Part shown: in pieces, positions 1-8,355 of the stretch
Layout: every line of letters starts with the position of its first letter
Position numbering within the stretch: position 1 is the first letter of the stretch
Source: Paludibacter sp.
GTDB lineage: Bacteria; Bacteroidota; Bacteroidia; Bacteroidales; Paludibacteraceae
Assembly (NCBI RefSeq): GCF_009712605.1
Contig: NZ_WASO01000001.1
Coordinates: 372,001 to 436,000 of the forward strand
Direction of reading: 5' to 3'
Length of the DNA: 64,000 bases
Notes under the pieces: model-generated
Told to the model about the DNA's origin: nothing
Databases searched by the model: none
Seen by the model: only the letters and a program-made list of their open reading frames with translations
Program-made: the position numbers and the translations under genes

Positions 1-2
1 CA

Positions 3-1007
3 ATGAAATATATTAATGAGAATGGTTCAGTGTATGATTCGGAATCAAATCCGGATATTTCGAAAATGACCTACTCTATGTTTAATCCGAGCCTGACGTT
101 AGTTTCTTTTGCACCTAAGGCATATAAAAAGAGACTTAAACTAGAAGTGAAAACAGCCGATGGAATAAAAAAGGTTCAAATTCCGTATGATATAGATATT
201 AACCCTTTACCAAGCGATTCAGCAAGACAAAACAAACTGGATTATATCAAAAAAAGAAATTTACAGCTAAATAGAGAGAATATACTATTGGTTGATTCTG
301 TCAATAGTTTTGCTTATATCCGTTTTACGAAATGCGATAAAGAATTTGATGCCTTTTTTCAAAAGCATCAAGGTGTGATTAAAAAATATGATAATCTGAT
401 AGTTGACATTACAGATAATAGTGGCGGAGATGGCAATGCTGTTACAAATGCTATCTCTTTCTTGGTTGACAATGATAGCTTACAGTGGAATAAATATAAA
501 ACCCGAATTAACAAAGCAAATTACAGGGCAAAAGCAAGCAGTCGACTTTATTATTATAAAGCAAATGATGTAAGTCAACAAGATAAAGATTTGTTTTATC
601 CTTATTTTTATGATACAGCTTTTGAAGATGTACCATATTCTGTTTTTGCAAATCGTCTGCCATCGGCAGAACGGTATAAAGGGAATATTTATGTGATAAC
701 CGCCCCTAACACCGCTTCGGCAGCAGAATTTTTTGCCATTGTGCTTACAATAAATCCGAAAACAAGAATTCTTGGTAAAAGAACTGCCGGCGCAAATGGG
801 CAACCATTAGTTGTACGTCTTCCCTCAGGTATAGAAGTTTTGATAAATACTTGCAAAACTTTTGATTATAGAGGGAGAGATGTTTCTTCCGGCATTACGC
901 CGGATTATGAGCGGGATTTTTCGGATATTTATAAAATAGGAAAGCCTGTTGATTGGTTTCGGAAAGTAGAGGAATATGTTAATGAACTATCCCAAATAAA
1001 GAAATAG
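3..1007 (+). CDS. S41 family peptidase, C-terminal part (5' end outside window)
   Basis: This is the C-terminal 334 residues of a serine peptidase of the S41 (tail-specific protease, C-terminal processing) family. The reading frame is open at the window edge and the first methionine is probably internal. Visible family features are the strand followed by DNSGGDGN near residue 138, which matches the S41 D-x-R-x-N-x-G-G region, and the TASAAEFF stretch, whose serine near residue 239 is the expected nucleophile. It is followed by the GKRTAGANG turn and a PSGIEV strand. The canonical lysine of the Ser/Lys dyad is not obvious to me, so the catalytic class inside S41 (tricorn-like or Ctp-like) stays open. 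It lies 60 bases upstream of a type I secretion module on the same strand and may be its associated peptidase, but that link is inference. Confidence 0.8.
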   Translation: MKYINENGSVYDSESNPDISKMTYSMFNPSLTLVSFAPKAYKKRLKLEVKTADGIKKVQIPYDIDINPLPSDSARQNKLDYIKKRNLQLNRENILLVDSVNSFAYIRFTKCDKEFDAFFQKHQGVIKKYDNLIVDITDNSGGDGNAVTNAISFLVDNDSLQWNKYKTRINKANYRAKASSRLYYYKANDVSQQDKDLFYPYFYDTAFEDVPYSVFANRLPSAERYKGNIYVITAPNTASAAEFFAIVLTINPKTRILGKRTAGANGQPLVVRLPSGIEVLINTCKTFDYRGRDVSSGITPDYERDFSDIYKIGKPVDWFRKVEEYVNELSQIKK

Positions 1008-1067
1008 ACACAATTCCAATATTTTGAAGGCGGGAAAGTTTTTCCTTCTATTAAAGACAATTAATGT

Positions 1068-3281
1068 ATGAGGTTTCCTCTCTTTCTCCAGCACGATACC
1101 ATGGACTGCGGACCTACCTGTCTGCGCATGATAGCGGCTTATTATGGTCGTAGCTATTCGTTAGAAGGTCTGAGAGAAAAATCACGCCTTACGCGAGAAG
1201 GAGTATCTATGCTTGGAGTTAGTGAGGCTGCTGAGCAGATTGGCTTTCGAACCACGGGCATCATAGTGCCATTTGGTATGTTAAAAGATGCTCCGTTGCC
1301 TTGTATAGTCCATTGGAATCAACAGCATTTTGTCGTAGTATATAAGATAAAAGAACTTGTTGGTTTATTCGGAAATAAAAGTAAGGAAGTCTGTATTTAT
1401 GTCGCTGACCCAGCTGCGGGTAAGGTAAAATATACACAGCAGGAATTTTGTAGGTGTTGGTATAGTTCTAAAGTGGATGGAGAGGAGGTGGGGACGGCAC
1501 TGCTACTGGAACCTACTCCCGATTTCTATAAGAAAGATGAAGAAATAATTCAACGAAAGGGTTTTCACTTTTTATTCTCCTATCTTCGGCCATATCGAAG
1601 CCTTATTCTTCAATTGTTTCTTGGATTGGCTTTTGGTAGCCTGTTACAGTTGGTTTTGCCATTTCTTACCCAATCGATTGTTGATTTTGGGATTAATACT
1701 CATAATGTAGGGTACATCTATTTAGTGCTTGCCGCTCAACTGATGCTTACGTTTAGTAGTGCGGCTGTAGAATTTATTCGTGGATGGATATTGCTACATT
1801 TGGGTGTCCGTATCAATATATCTCTTATTTCTGATTTTCTGATAAAATTAATGCGCTTGCCAATGGGCTATTTTGATACCAAAATGGTTGGAGATATTCT
1901 GCAGCGCATTAATGACCACACTCGCATTAAAGATTATCTTACCAATTCAAGTTTGAGTGTTCTTTTCTCAGCAGTTACTATTGTGATTTTCTCTATTGTA
2001 TTGTTGTTGTACAATCCACTCATTTTTTCAATATTCTTTGTGGGAAGTGCGCTTTATTTTGGATGGGTTTGGATTTTTATGAAACGGCGTGCTGAACTCG
2101 ATAATAAAAACTTCGCTCAGCAATCGGCAAACCAAAGCAACGTTGTGCAGTTGATTACAGGCATGCAGGAAATAAAACTCAATGGCTGTGAACAGCAAAA
2201 ACGTTGGGAATGGGAACGAATTCAAGCAAAGCTATTTCGATTGAGGATCAGGGGATTGGCTTTATCTCAATATCAAGATTCCGGTGGCGTTTTGATAAAT
2301 CAAACTAAAAATATTATCATTACAGCTTTGGTGGCAAAATTGGTTATTGATGGTCAACTTACATTGGGGATGATGCTGGCAGTACAATACATTATTGGGC
2401 AACTGAACAGTCCAATTGACCATTTGATCTCATTTATCAGAGACACACAAGACGCTCAATTAAGTATAAATCGATTAAGCGAAATTCATAGTAAAGAGGA
2501 TGAAGAATCAAAAGATGAAAATCGGATTGCTGAAATACCTTCGAATCAAGCACTCACTTTGCGCAATGTGAGGTTTTCTTACGATGGTACTTCTGTAGGA
2601 GAGCCTGTGGTAAACGATGTTAGCCTGATTATCCCCTCGGGGAAACAGACAGCCATTGTAGGAACAAGTGGAAGCGGCAAAACGACCTTGGTAAAATTGT
2701 TACTGGGCTTTTATCCACTACAAAAAGGTGAAATATTATTGGGAAACAACAATCTGACTAACTTCAATCTACGCGCATGGAGAAAGCAATGTGGTGTGGT
2801 GATGCAGGATGGGTTTATATTTTCGGACACAATTGCCCGTAATATAGCCCCAGGCGTAGAAGTAATTGATAAGGAAAAACTTCTTAATGCTGTAGTAACT
2901 GCAAATATAAGAGACTTTGTGGAATCATTGCCGTTAGGTTATAATACAAAAATCGGGAATGAAGGTCATGGTTTAAGTCAGGGACAAAAGCAGCGAATTC
3001 TGATTGCACGTTCAGTTTATAAGGATCCTGCATTTGTTTTTCTTGATGAAGCAACCAATGCTTTAGATACTAATAATGAGAGCGTGATTATGAGCAACTT
3101 GCAGAATTTTTTTAAAGGCAGGACATCTGTGGTTGTAGCACATCGATTGAGTACTGTAAAAAATGCGGATCAGATTGTTGTTCTTGAAAAGGGTGAAATT
3201 GCAGAGATAGGAACGCACAATCAATTGATACAACAACAGGGAGCATATTATAGACTCGTTAAAAATCAACTGGAACTATAA
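1068..3281 (+). CDS. Peptidase C39 domain ABC transporter (peptide/bacteriocin exporter)
   Basis: A 737-residue inner membrane exporter that cuts the leader from a substrate peptide and pumps it out. Domains in order: N-terminal C39 cysteine peptidase (about 1-140) with Cys14 in DCGPTC, a histidine in WNQQHFVVV and an aspartate in VADPAAG; a six-helix transmembrane domain (about 165-455); and a nucleotide-binding domain (about 490-737) with Walker A GTSGSGKTT, signature LSQGQKQR, Walker B FVFLDEATNALD and H-loop AHRLST. All catalytic residues appear intact, so the peptidase should be active, unlike the degenerate C39-like domains of HlyB-type exporters. It abuts the HlyD gene (one base gap) and is followed by a TolC gene, giving a complete type I export path. 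Substrates of this class usually carry a Gly-Gly leader; none is seen in the window. Confidence 0.93.
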   Translation: MRFPLFLQHDTMDCGPTCLRMIAAYYGRSYSLEGLREKSRLTREGVSMLGVSEAAEQIGFRTTGIIVPFGMLKDAPLPCIVHWNQQHFVVVYKIKELVGLFGNKSKEVCIYVADPAAGKVKYTQQEFCRCWYSSKVDGEEVGTALLLEPTPDFYKKDEEIIQRKGFHFLFSYLRPYRSLILQLFLGLAFGSLLQLVLPFLTQSIVDFGINTHNVGYIYLVLAAQLMLTFSSAAVEFIRGWILLHLGVRINISLISDFLIKLMRLPMGYFDTKMVGDILQRINDHTRIKDYLTNSSLSVLFSAVTIVIFSIVLLLYNPLIFSIFFVGSALYFGWVWIFMKRRAELDNKNFAQQSANQSNVVQLITGMQEIKLNGCEQQKRWEWERIQAKLFRLRIRGLALSQYQDSGGVLINQTKNIIITALVAKLVIDGQLTLGMMLAVQYIIGQLNSPIDHLISFIRDTQDAQLSINRLSEIHSKEDEESKDENRIAEIPSNQALTLRNVRFSYDGTSVGEPVVNDVSLIIPSGKQTAIVGTSGSGKTTLVKLLLGFYPLQKGEILLGNNNLTNFNLRAWRKQCGVVMQDGFIFSDTIARNIAPGVEVIDKEKLLNAVVTANIRDFVESLPLGYNTKIGNEGHGLSQGQKQRILIARSVYKDPAFVFLDEATNALDTNNESVIMSNLQNFFKGRTSVVVAHRLSTVKNADQIVVLEKGEIAEIGTHNQLIQQQGAYYRLVKNQLEL

Positions 3282-3282
3282 A

Positions 3283-4590
3283 TTGAATATTTTGAAAGGA
3301 TCAAACAATATAGAATTGCGGAGCGATGAAGTGCAAGAGATACTTACCAGGCCACCTCATGCATTGATCCGGTATGGCATTTCGGTTATTTGTGGTGTAT
3401 TGATTGTTTTATTTATCGGAAGTTTCTTTTTTAGTTATCCGGATGTGAATTCGGGAAACATAGTTATTACAACGGAGAATCCTCCGGTTTGGATTATTGC
3501 TCGCTCTACTGGAAAAATCAAAGAGCTTCGTTGTTATGACAAACAAAACGTAAACCAAGGTGATATATTAGCTGTAATTGATAATGCGGCGTCGATCAAC
3601 GACGTATTGGTAATGCGACAATTATTAGACTCGGTTCGCATTTCCGACTCTGCATATTATCTTCCCAGTAAAATGATGACAGATGCTTATAATCTTGGGG
3701 AAATACAATCCGCTTTTTCTGCATTTACCAAAGCAGCTACAAATTATAGCAATTATCTGGCATTGAACCTGATCTTACAAGAAAAAGAATCATTGCATCG
3801 TCAAATGTCAGATCGTTCAGTTTATACAAAAAATCTTCGGAAACAATTAGAGCTAAAACAAAAAGAGTTGATGATTGTCAGGTCAGACTACGATCGAACT
3901 CGGAAATTGTATGAAGATAAAGTGGTGTCCGAATCGGAATGGGAAGCGACAGTCCAGAAACTTCTAAATAAACAACAAGAGTTACAACAATTACAGACTT
4001 CCATTTCACTTGAGAAAGTGCAATCTACACAAATACAGGGGACTACAGGTAAACTTTCGGTTCAATATCAGCAGGAAAGAAATCAATTATTTTTCGAATT
4101 AAAGTCGGCTTACAGAGAGTTGATTACAGCGACAGAGAATTGGCAGCAGAATTATTTGTTGATTTCCCCACAAAAAGGAATAGTAACATTTAGTTCCTTT
4201 TGGCAAAAGAATCAGTTTATCAATTCCGGCAACAAAGTCTTTGCAATTGTTTTGCAACATCCCGGACGATTAGTTGGAAAAGTGGCAATTCCCTTATCTG
4301 GTTCTGCAAAAATTAAACTCGGACAACTGGCGAATGTTAAATTGTCTGGATATCCCTATTTGGAATATGGTATTTTACAGGGATATGTTACTAATATGTC
4401 TTTAATTCCTAATGGTAATAACTATACTGTAGAAGTAGCTTTTCCACATGGTCTGTATTCAACTACGCATAAATATTTGAAAATTACAGGAGAAATGAAC
4501 GGAGCCGCAGAGATAATTACAGAAAACAGAAGTTTAATGCAAAGAATGATAACACCTTTGAGATATTTACTTTCAAATACCTCAATTTAG
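3283..4590 (+). CDS. HlyD family secretion periplasmic adaptor
   Basis: A 435-residue membrane fusion protein that joins the C39 ABC exporter to the outer membrane channel. One transmembrane helix lies at about residues 31-52 (YGISVICGVLIVLFIGSFFF), followed by a lipoyl/biotinyl half-motif (ARSTGKIKELRCYDKQNVNQG), a long coiled-coil hairpin (about 160-270, rich in Q, E, K and L), the second half-motif (SPQKGIVTF) and a beta-barrel domain. No ATG lies near the 5' end; the gene seems to start at TTG, one base after the stop of the transporter, which points to translational coupling. It belongs to the operon running from the ABC gene to the TolC gene. Confidence 0.9.
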   Translation: MNILKGSNNIELRSDEVQEILTRPPHALIRYGISVICGVLIVLFIGSFFFSYPDVNSGNIVITTENPPVWIIARSTGKIKELRCYDKQNVNQGDILAVIDNAASINDVLVMRQLLDSVRISDSAYYLPSKMMTDAYNLGEIQSAFSAFTKAATNYSNYLALNLILQEKESLHRQMSDRSVYTKNLRKQLELKQKELMIVRSDYDRTRKLYEDKVVSESEWEATVQKLLNKQQELQQLQTSISLEKVQSTQIQGTTGKLSVQYQQERNQLFFELKSAYRELITATENWQQNYLLISPQKGIVTFSSFWQKNQFINSGNKVFAIVLQHPGRLVGKVAIPLSGSAKIKLGQLANVKLSGYPYLEYGILQGYVTNMSLIPNGNNYTVEVAFPHGLYSTTHKYLKITGEMNGAAEIITENRSLMQRMITPLRYLLSNTSI

Positions 4591-4629
4591 TAGGAGAACA
4601 AGCCGTAAATACTTTATAGTTATTTTCTT

Positions 4630-5961
4630 ATGGTAATAATGCCAAATGTTAGAGTGAATATCTTAATAAGTTTATGTTTTTTGATGCAAGCACAATTTGT
4701 TTTTGCAAATCAACCTTGGACACTGCAAGAGTGCATCGATAGAGCAAAAACAGCCAACCTTACCATCCGGCAGAAACAGCTCGCTATCCAACAAGCGAAT
4801 ATTGCCTTAAAAACAGCGCAATGTCAACGATTACCTTCCTTGTCGGGATCGGTACATGAAGGATACAATATGGGTTTGTCGCCTTCTGTATCCGGAGTTT
4901 ATTCGCAAAGCAATGCCTCTGCAGCAAATTTGAGTGTTTCACTCTCTCTGCCTCTTTTTACAGGGTTTCGCATTCGCAACGGTATAATATCCGCAAAATG
5001 CGATTTGAATGCCTCAAAAGCCGACAAGGAACAGGCTCTGCAAGATATGGTAATAGATGTGATGGCGGCTTACCTTCAGGTTTTACTCGATAAAGAGTTA
5101 ACCCGTTCGGCACAGGAGCAGGTAAGGCTTTCTTCTAAACAAGCCGATAAAGCGCAGCGCATGATTCAGGTAGGAAAGCTATCCCGTTCAGAACTATATG
5201 ACAGTCAGGCGCAGCTTGCCAAAGACTCCGCTTCGCTAATCAAATTGCAAACCGATCAACAGCTGGCTGTAATAGACTTAACTCAATTGTTACAGTTTGA
5301 ACGCAGTACTGATTTTGATATCTCTGCTTCCGGAATAGATACGGTATGCGTTCTTCCCGATAATGCAGATATACTTTATAGTACGGCTTTGAATGGTTAT
5401 CCGGCTATTCGTTCTGCACAATACCGTATTGACAAAGCCAAAGCAGATATCGGTGTGGCGCGTGCCGGATATTGGCCTACAATAGACCTTTTGGCAGGAT
5501 ACTACAACGGGTATTATTTTTATTATAATCTTGAGGACGGAGCAAAAAACACCTCCTTTTCAAAACAATTCTATCAGAACCAACAACAAGTTATAGGCGC
5601 AACTCTTTCAGTTCCGATTTTCAGTAGGTTGGATGTTAAACACAAAGTGCAAACAGCCACGCTGAATATGCAACAGCAAGAATTAGCATTGGAAACAGCA
5701 AAACTTACATTCTATAAGACAATTCAACAGATCTGCTGCCGTGCTGTTGCAGCCAAGGGAAGGCTGCATTCTCTACAGAAGGAAGAAGAAGCGTCGCAGA
5801 TCGCTTATGAAGCCGTTCTGGAAAAATTTGAAGTTGGAAAAGCCAATGCATTTGAAGTAAACGAAAAGCAAACGGCTCTTGCTAAAGCTGTCTCTGAACG
5901 GATTCAGGCAAAATATGATTACCTATTTGCTTGTAAGACACTTGAATTGTATGTGAAATGA
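4630..5961 (+). CDS. TolC family outer membrane efflux protein
   Basis: A 443-residue outer membrane channel for the type I exporter encoded just upstream. A signal peptide is visible (about 1-27, cleavage near VFA-NQ), then the usual TolC start W-T-L-Q-E-C-I-D-x-A and the two repeated halves of long alpha-helices rich in Q, A and K (about 40-215 and 255-440). The repeat structure is shown by matching segments NASAANLSVSLSLPLF in the first half and QVIGATLSVPIF in the second, each leading into a beta-hairpin. The start could be the ATG at 4630 or the one at 4639. The gene is the last of the operon and is followed by a strong intrinsic terminator. Confidence 0.93.
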   Translation: MVIMPNVRVNILISLCFLMQAQFVFANQPWTLQECIDRAKTANLTIRQKQLAIQQANIALKTAQCQRLPSLSGSVHEGYNMGLSPSVSGVYSQSNASAANLSVSLSLPLFTGFRIRNGIISAKCDLNASKADKEQALQDMVIDVMAAYLQVLLDKELTRSAQEQVRLSSKQADKAQRMIQVGKLSRSELYDSQAQLAKDSASLIKLQTDQQLAVIDLTQLLQFERSTDFDISASGIDTVCVLPDNADILYSTALNGYPAIRSAQYRIDKAKADIGVARAGYWPTIDLLAGYYNGYYFYYNLEDGAKNTSFSKQFYQNQQQVIGATLSVPIFSRLDVKHKVQTATLNMQQQELALETAKLTFYKTIQQICCRAVAAKGRLHSLQKEEEASQIAYEAVLEKFEVGKANAFEVNEKQTALAKAVSERIQAKYDYLFACKTLELYVK

Positions 5962-6025
5962 AAACATATTTATCCCATATCATTGCAAGTAAAGCAATGA
6001 TACTTTGCTTAAACATTTTAGTTAT

Positions 6026-6063
6026 AATTTCAGGGTGACGTGATGTCGCTCTGAAATTTTTTT
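6026..6063 (+). terminator. Intrinsic terminator after the type I secretion operon
   Basis: A 14 bp stem (6026-6039 with 6045-6058, two G-T wobble pairs, loop GTGAT) is followed by seven T residues. It sits 65 bases after the TolC stop codon and should end the ABC-HlyD-TolC transcript. Confidence 0.75.
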
Positions 6064-6127
6064 GAAAAGCAAAAGTCCTGACAGACTAAATATTATCCAA
6101 ATTTATTAACCTCTTAATCGACATTTT

Positions 6128-6874
6128 ATGACTAGCATTTCGGAAACCGGCCACGCCAAGAATGTGGCCAATTTTGACCAGATGATTACATCGGTAGCTT
6201 CGTTCGGAACTCTGTACAAACCCTCCCGGCCTGAGCTTCAGATCCCGGCTTTGCAAACGCTTGCCACTTCGGCACGGACATCGCTCAACAAAGTCGATGC
6301 AGCGCTGCCGGCATTCAAAAATGCCGTTGCGGCACGCGAAGTAAAATTCGAACCGCTTAGCAAGCTGGCCACCCGTTTGCTGAATGCCGTAAAGTCGACT
6401 TCTACTACTGAAGCGGTAGACGACAACGTGCAGGCATTGGTACATAAAATACAGGGAGCAAAAGCTACACCGAAACTGACAGAGGAAGAAAAGACTACAC
6501 TTGCAGCCGAAGGCAAGTCAACAAAAGAAATATCGGTGTCGCAAATGAGTTATGACAGTCGGTTGGAGAATCTTAACAAACTGGTATTACAACTCGGCTC
6601 GATACCCGAGTACAAGCCCAACGAACCGGAATTGCAGGTCGCTACTCTCCGGCAATTATACAACGACATGAGTACGCTGAATTCTGCCGTGGTGACAGCC
6701 GAAAAGACACTCGACAACGCACGTATTGCCCGCAACGAGGTGCTTTACAAAAGCCTTAGCGGACTGGTCGACATTTCAGCCGACGTTAAAACCTATGTCA
6801 AATCGGTATTTGGTGCCTCTGCAGCGCAGTTCAAGCAGGTGTCGAAACTGGAATTCAATGTGGTAAAATCGTAA
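6128..6874 (+). CDS. Unknown protein with an internal duplication
   Basis: A 248-residue soluble, helix-rich protein with no signal peptide and no named domain I recognise. It consists of two related halves. The motif YKPxxPELQ followed by leucine-spaced helix occurs at residue 30 and again at residue 162, and each copy is followed by an LN..-A-...-AR-type helix and a segment FEPLSKLATRLLNAVKS or LYKSLSGLVDISADVKT. A linker rich in K, E and T (about 110-140) joins the halves. Similar two-unit proteins occur as unnamed genes in Bacteroidota. The codon choice is richer in G and C than in the export module next door. A structural or surface-associated role is possible but not supported by anything seen here. 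It is flanked by a terminator on the left and a repeat tract on the right. Confidence 0.75.
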   Translation: MTSISETGHAKNVANFDQMITSVASFGTLYKPSRPELQIPALQTLATSARTSLNKVDAALPAFKNAVAAREVKFEPLSKLATRLLNAVKSTSTTEAVDDNVQALVHKIQGAKATPKLTEEEKTTLAAEGKSTKEISVSQMSYDSRLENLNKLVLQLGSIPEYKPNEPELQVATLRQLYNDMSTLNSAVVTAEKTLDNARIARNEVLYKSLSGLVDISADVKTYVKSVFGASAAQFKQVSKLEFNVVKS

Positions 6875-6884
6875 TTATCCGGAC

Positions 6885-6918
6885 TAGTGGGGTGTCACTC
6901 TAAGTGACTCCCTCACTA
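6885..6918 (+). terminator. Imperfect hairpin after the duplicated-unit gene
   Basis: TAGTGGGGTGTCACT pairs imperfectly with AGTGACTCCCTCACTA across a three-base loop, 10 bases after the stop codon at 6874. There is no T tract after it, so its role as a terminator is weakly supported. Confidence 0.35.
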
Positions 6919-6959
6919 TGACGATCAATTCTGTAGATTTCTTGAATATATAACTTCTG

Positions 6960-7230
6960 CCGATTAATTGCCAACTTAGAAATCCGAACTCCGAACTGTG
7001 ATTTATAACCTTTGAACTGGCAACATCAAACAAGAAGCTGGACAAGGGCAATAATGAACTGGATAGTTTGAACCCGTTACTGCCGTTAACAGATAGCTAA
7101 CTGGTATTAACAAATTACGAACTGCAAAGTCCGGACTCTGCACTTGGGGGATTGAATGTTGAACTGGTAAGGTTGAGTAAGCAACTGGCAAATACAAGCC
7201 GTGAACTGGAAATTAGCAATTCCTGTCCGC
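6960..7230. repeat. Low-complexity tract of degenerate AACTGG units
   Basis: The 371 bases between the unknown gene and murG hold no credible gene. Instead, units of the form GAACTGG / CAACTGG / TAACTGG / GAACTGC recur roughly every 10 to 40 bases (for example near 7013, 7059, 7088, 7127, 7161, 7183 and 7203). Read on the minus strand they give a pseudo-peptide of LPV and CQL-like words, the same kind of tract found between genes in several Bacteroidota. It marks the point where the dcw cluster is interrupted. Confidence 0.6.
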
Positions 7231-7245
7231 GGCCAAAGCATAAAC

Positions 7246-8355
7246 TCAGTTGATTTTCGCTCTTTTCAAGATCTCATCGGCTATTCGAGCGGCCGAATCT
7301 TTTTCTGCCAGTTTCAGGCAGTTGGCTGCAAGCAGCGATAACTGCTGATTGTCTTCTATTAGCTTCAATGCGGCAGGGACTAATTGTTCTTTTGCGTCCC
7401 CATCCTTAATCATCACGGCAGCATCTTTATGTACAAGAGCCATTGCATTATGCGTTTGGTGATCTTCCGCTACGTTGGGTGACGGAACCAGAATAGACGG
7501 TTTCCCAAGCAGGCATAATTCGGAAATGGAGCTTGCTCCGGCGCGTGAGATGACTAAGTCGGCGATTGCATACGCGTAATCCATGCGGGCTACGAAATCG
7601 GTCAGGATAATGTCTTTCGTAATTGATGAGGCACTTTCTTTGCGCAGGTTCTCAATATAGATTTTTCCGGCTTGCCAGATTACCTGTATGCCAGATTGTG
7701 CCAATGTTTCAAGATGCGCCAAGAGGCTTTGATTTAGAGTGCGTGCTCCGAGACTACCACCGATTAACAAAAGCGTCTTTTTGGCCGGATCAAGATTGAA
7801 GAACCGATATGCCTCTTCTTTTCTTGCCGGATCGAGCTGAAGGTCTTGCCGGATGGGATTACCGGTAAGTATAATCTTTTCTTTTGGGAAAAAGCGCTCC
7901 ATTCCCTCATAAGCAACGCAGAAACAGGCTGCTTTATCGGACAGAAGTTTGTTGGTGACGCCGGCAAAAGAATTTTGTTCCTGAACAATTACGGGAATGC
8001 CGAGCTGAGAAGCTACCTTTAAGGTGGGGCCACTGGCATATCCGCCAACACCAATTACCGCGTTGGGTTCGAAGGCTTTCACGATTTTCTTCGCTTTATA
8101 CATTGATTTAGCAAGCAGAAACAATGTTTTTACATTGCGAAGCATGTTCGTGCGATCGAAGCCACGGATCGGTAACCCGATGATTTTGTAGCCTGCGGCA
8201 GGGACTTTCTCCATTTCCATGCGGCCTTCAGCTCCGATAAAGAGAATCTCTGCATTTTCGACTTTTGCCTTTAAGGCATTAGCGATTGCGATAGCTGGGA
8301 AGATATGCCCTCCGGTTCCTCCTCCGCTGATAATAAATTTATTCGGCTGATTCAT
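7246..8355 (-). CDS. murG: UDP-N-acetylglucosamine--undecaprenyl-PP-MurNAc-pentapeptide GlcNAc transferase
   Basis: MurG adds GlcNAc to lipid I to make lipid II at the cytoplasmic face of the inner membrane. The 369-residue protein has the GT-B fold marks: N-terminal glycine loop GGGTGGHIFPA (about 11-21), a second glycine loop GGSLGART near residue 195, and the C-terminal donor site with ISRAGASSISEL (about 268-279) and PSPNVAEDHQTHNA. Length is normal for the family. Its start overlaps the end of ftsW by 17 bases, so it is translated from the same transcript. In most Bacteroidota murC, ftsQ, ftsA and ftsZ follow; here nothing of them follows. Confidence 0.97.
   Translation of the reverse strand: MNQPNKFIISGGGTGGHIFPAIAIANALKAKVENAEILFIGAEGRMEMEKVPAAGYKIIGLPIRGFDRTNMLRNVKTLFLLAKSMYKAKKIVKAFEPNAVIGVGGYASGPTLKVASQLGIPVIVQEQNSFAGVTNKLLSDKAACFCVAYEGMERFFPKEKIILTGNPIRQDLQLDPARKEEAYRFFNLDPAKKTLLLIGGSLGARTLNQSLLAHLETLAQSGIQVIWQAGKIYIENLRKESASSITKDIILTDFVARMDYAYAIADLVISRAGASSISELCLLGKPSILVPSPNVAEDHQTHNAMALVHKDAAVMIKDGDAKEQLVPAALKLIEDNQQLSLLAANCLKLAEKDSAARIADEILKRAKIN

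Noticed and set aside
7003-7197. Small minus-strand frame with repeated LPV words
   Set aside because: It is the translation of the AACTGG repeat tract and not a coding sequence.
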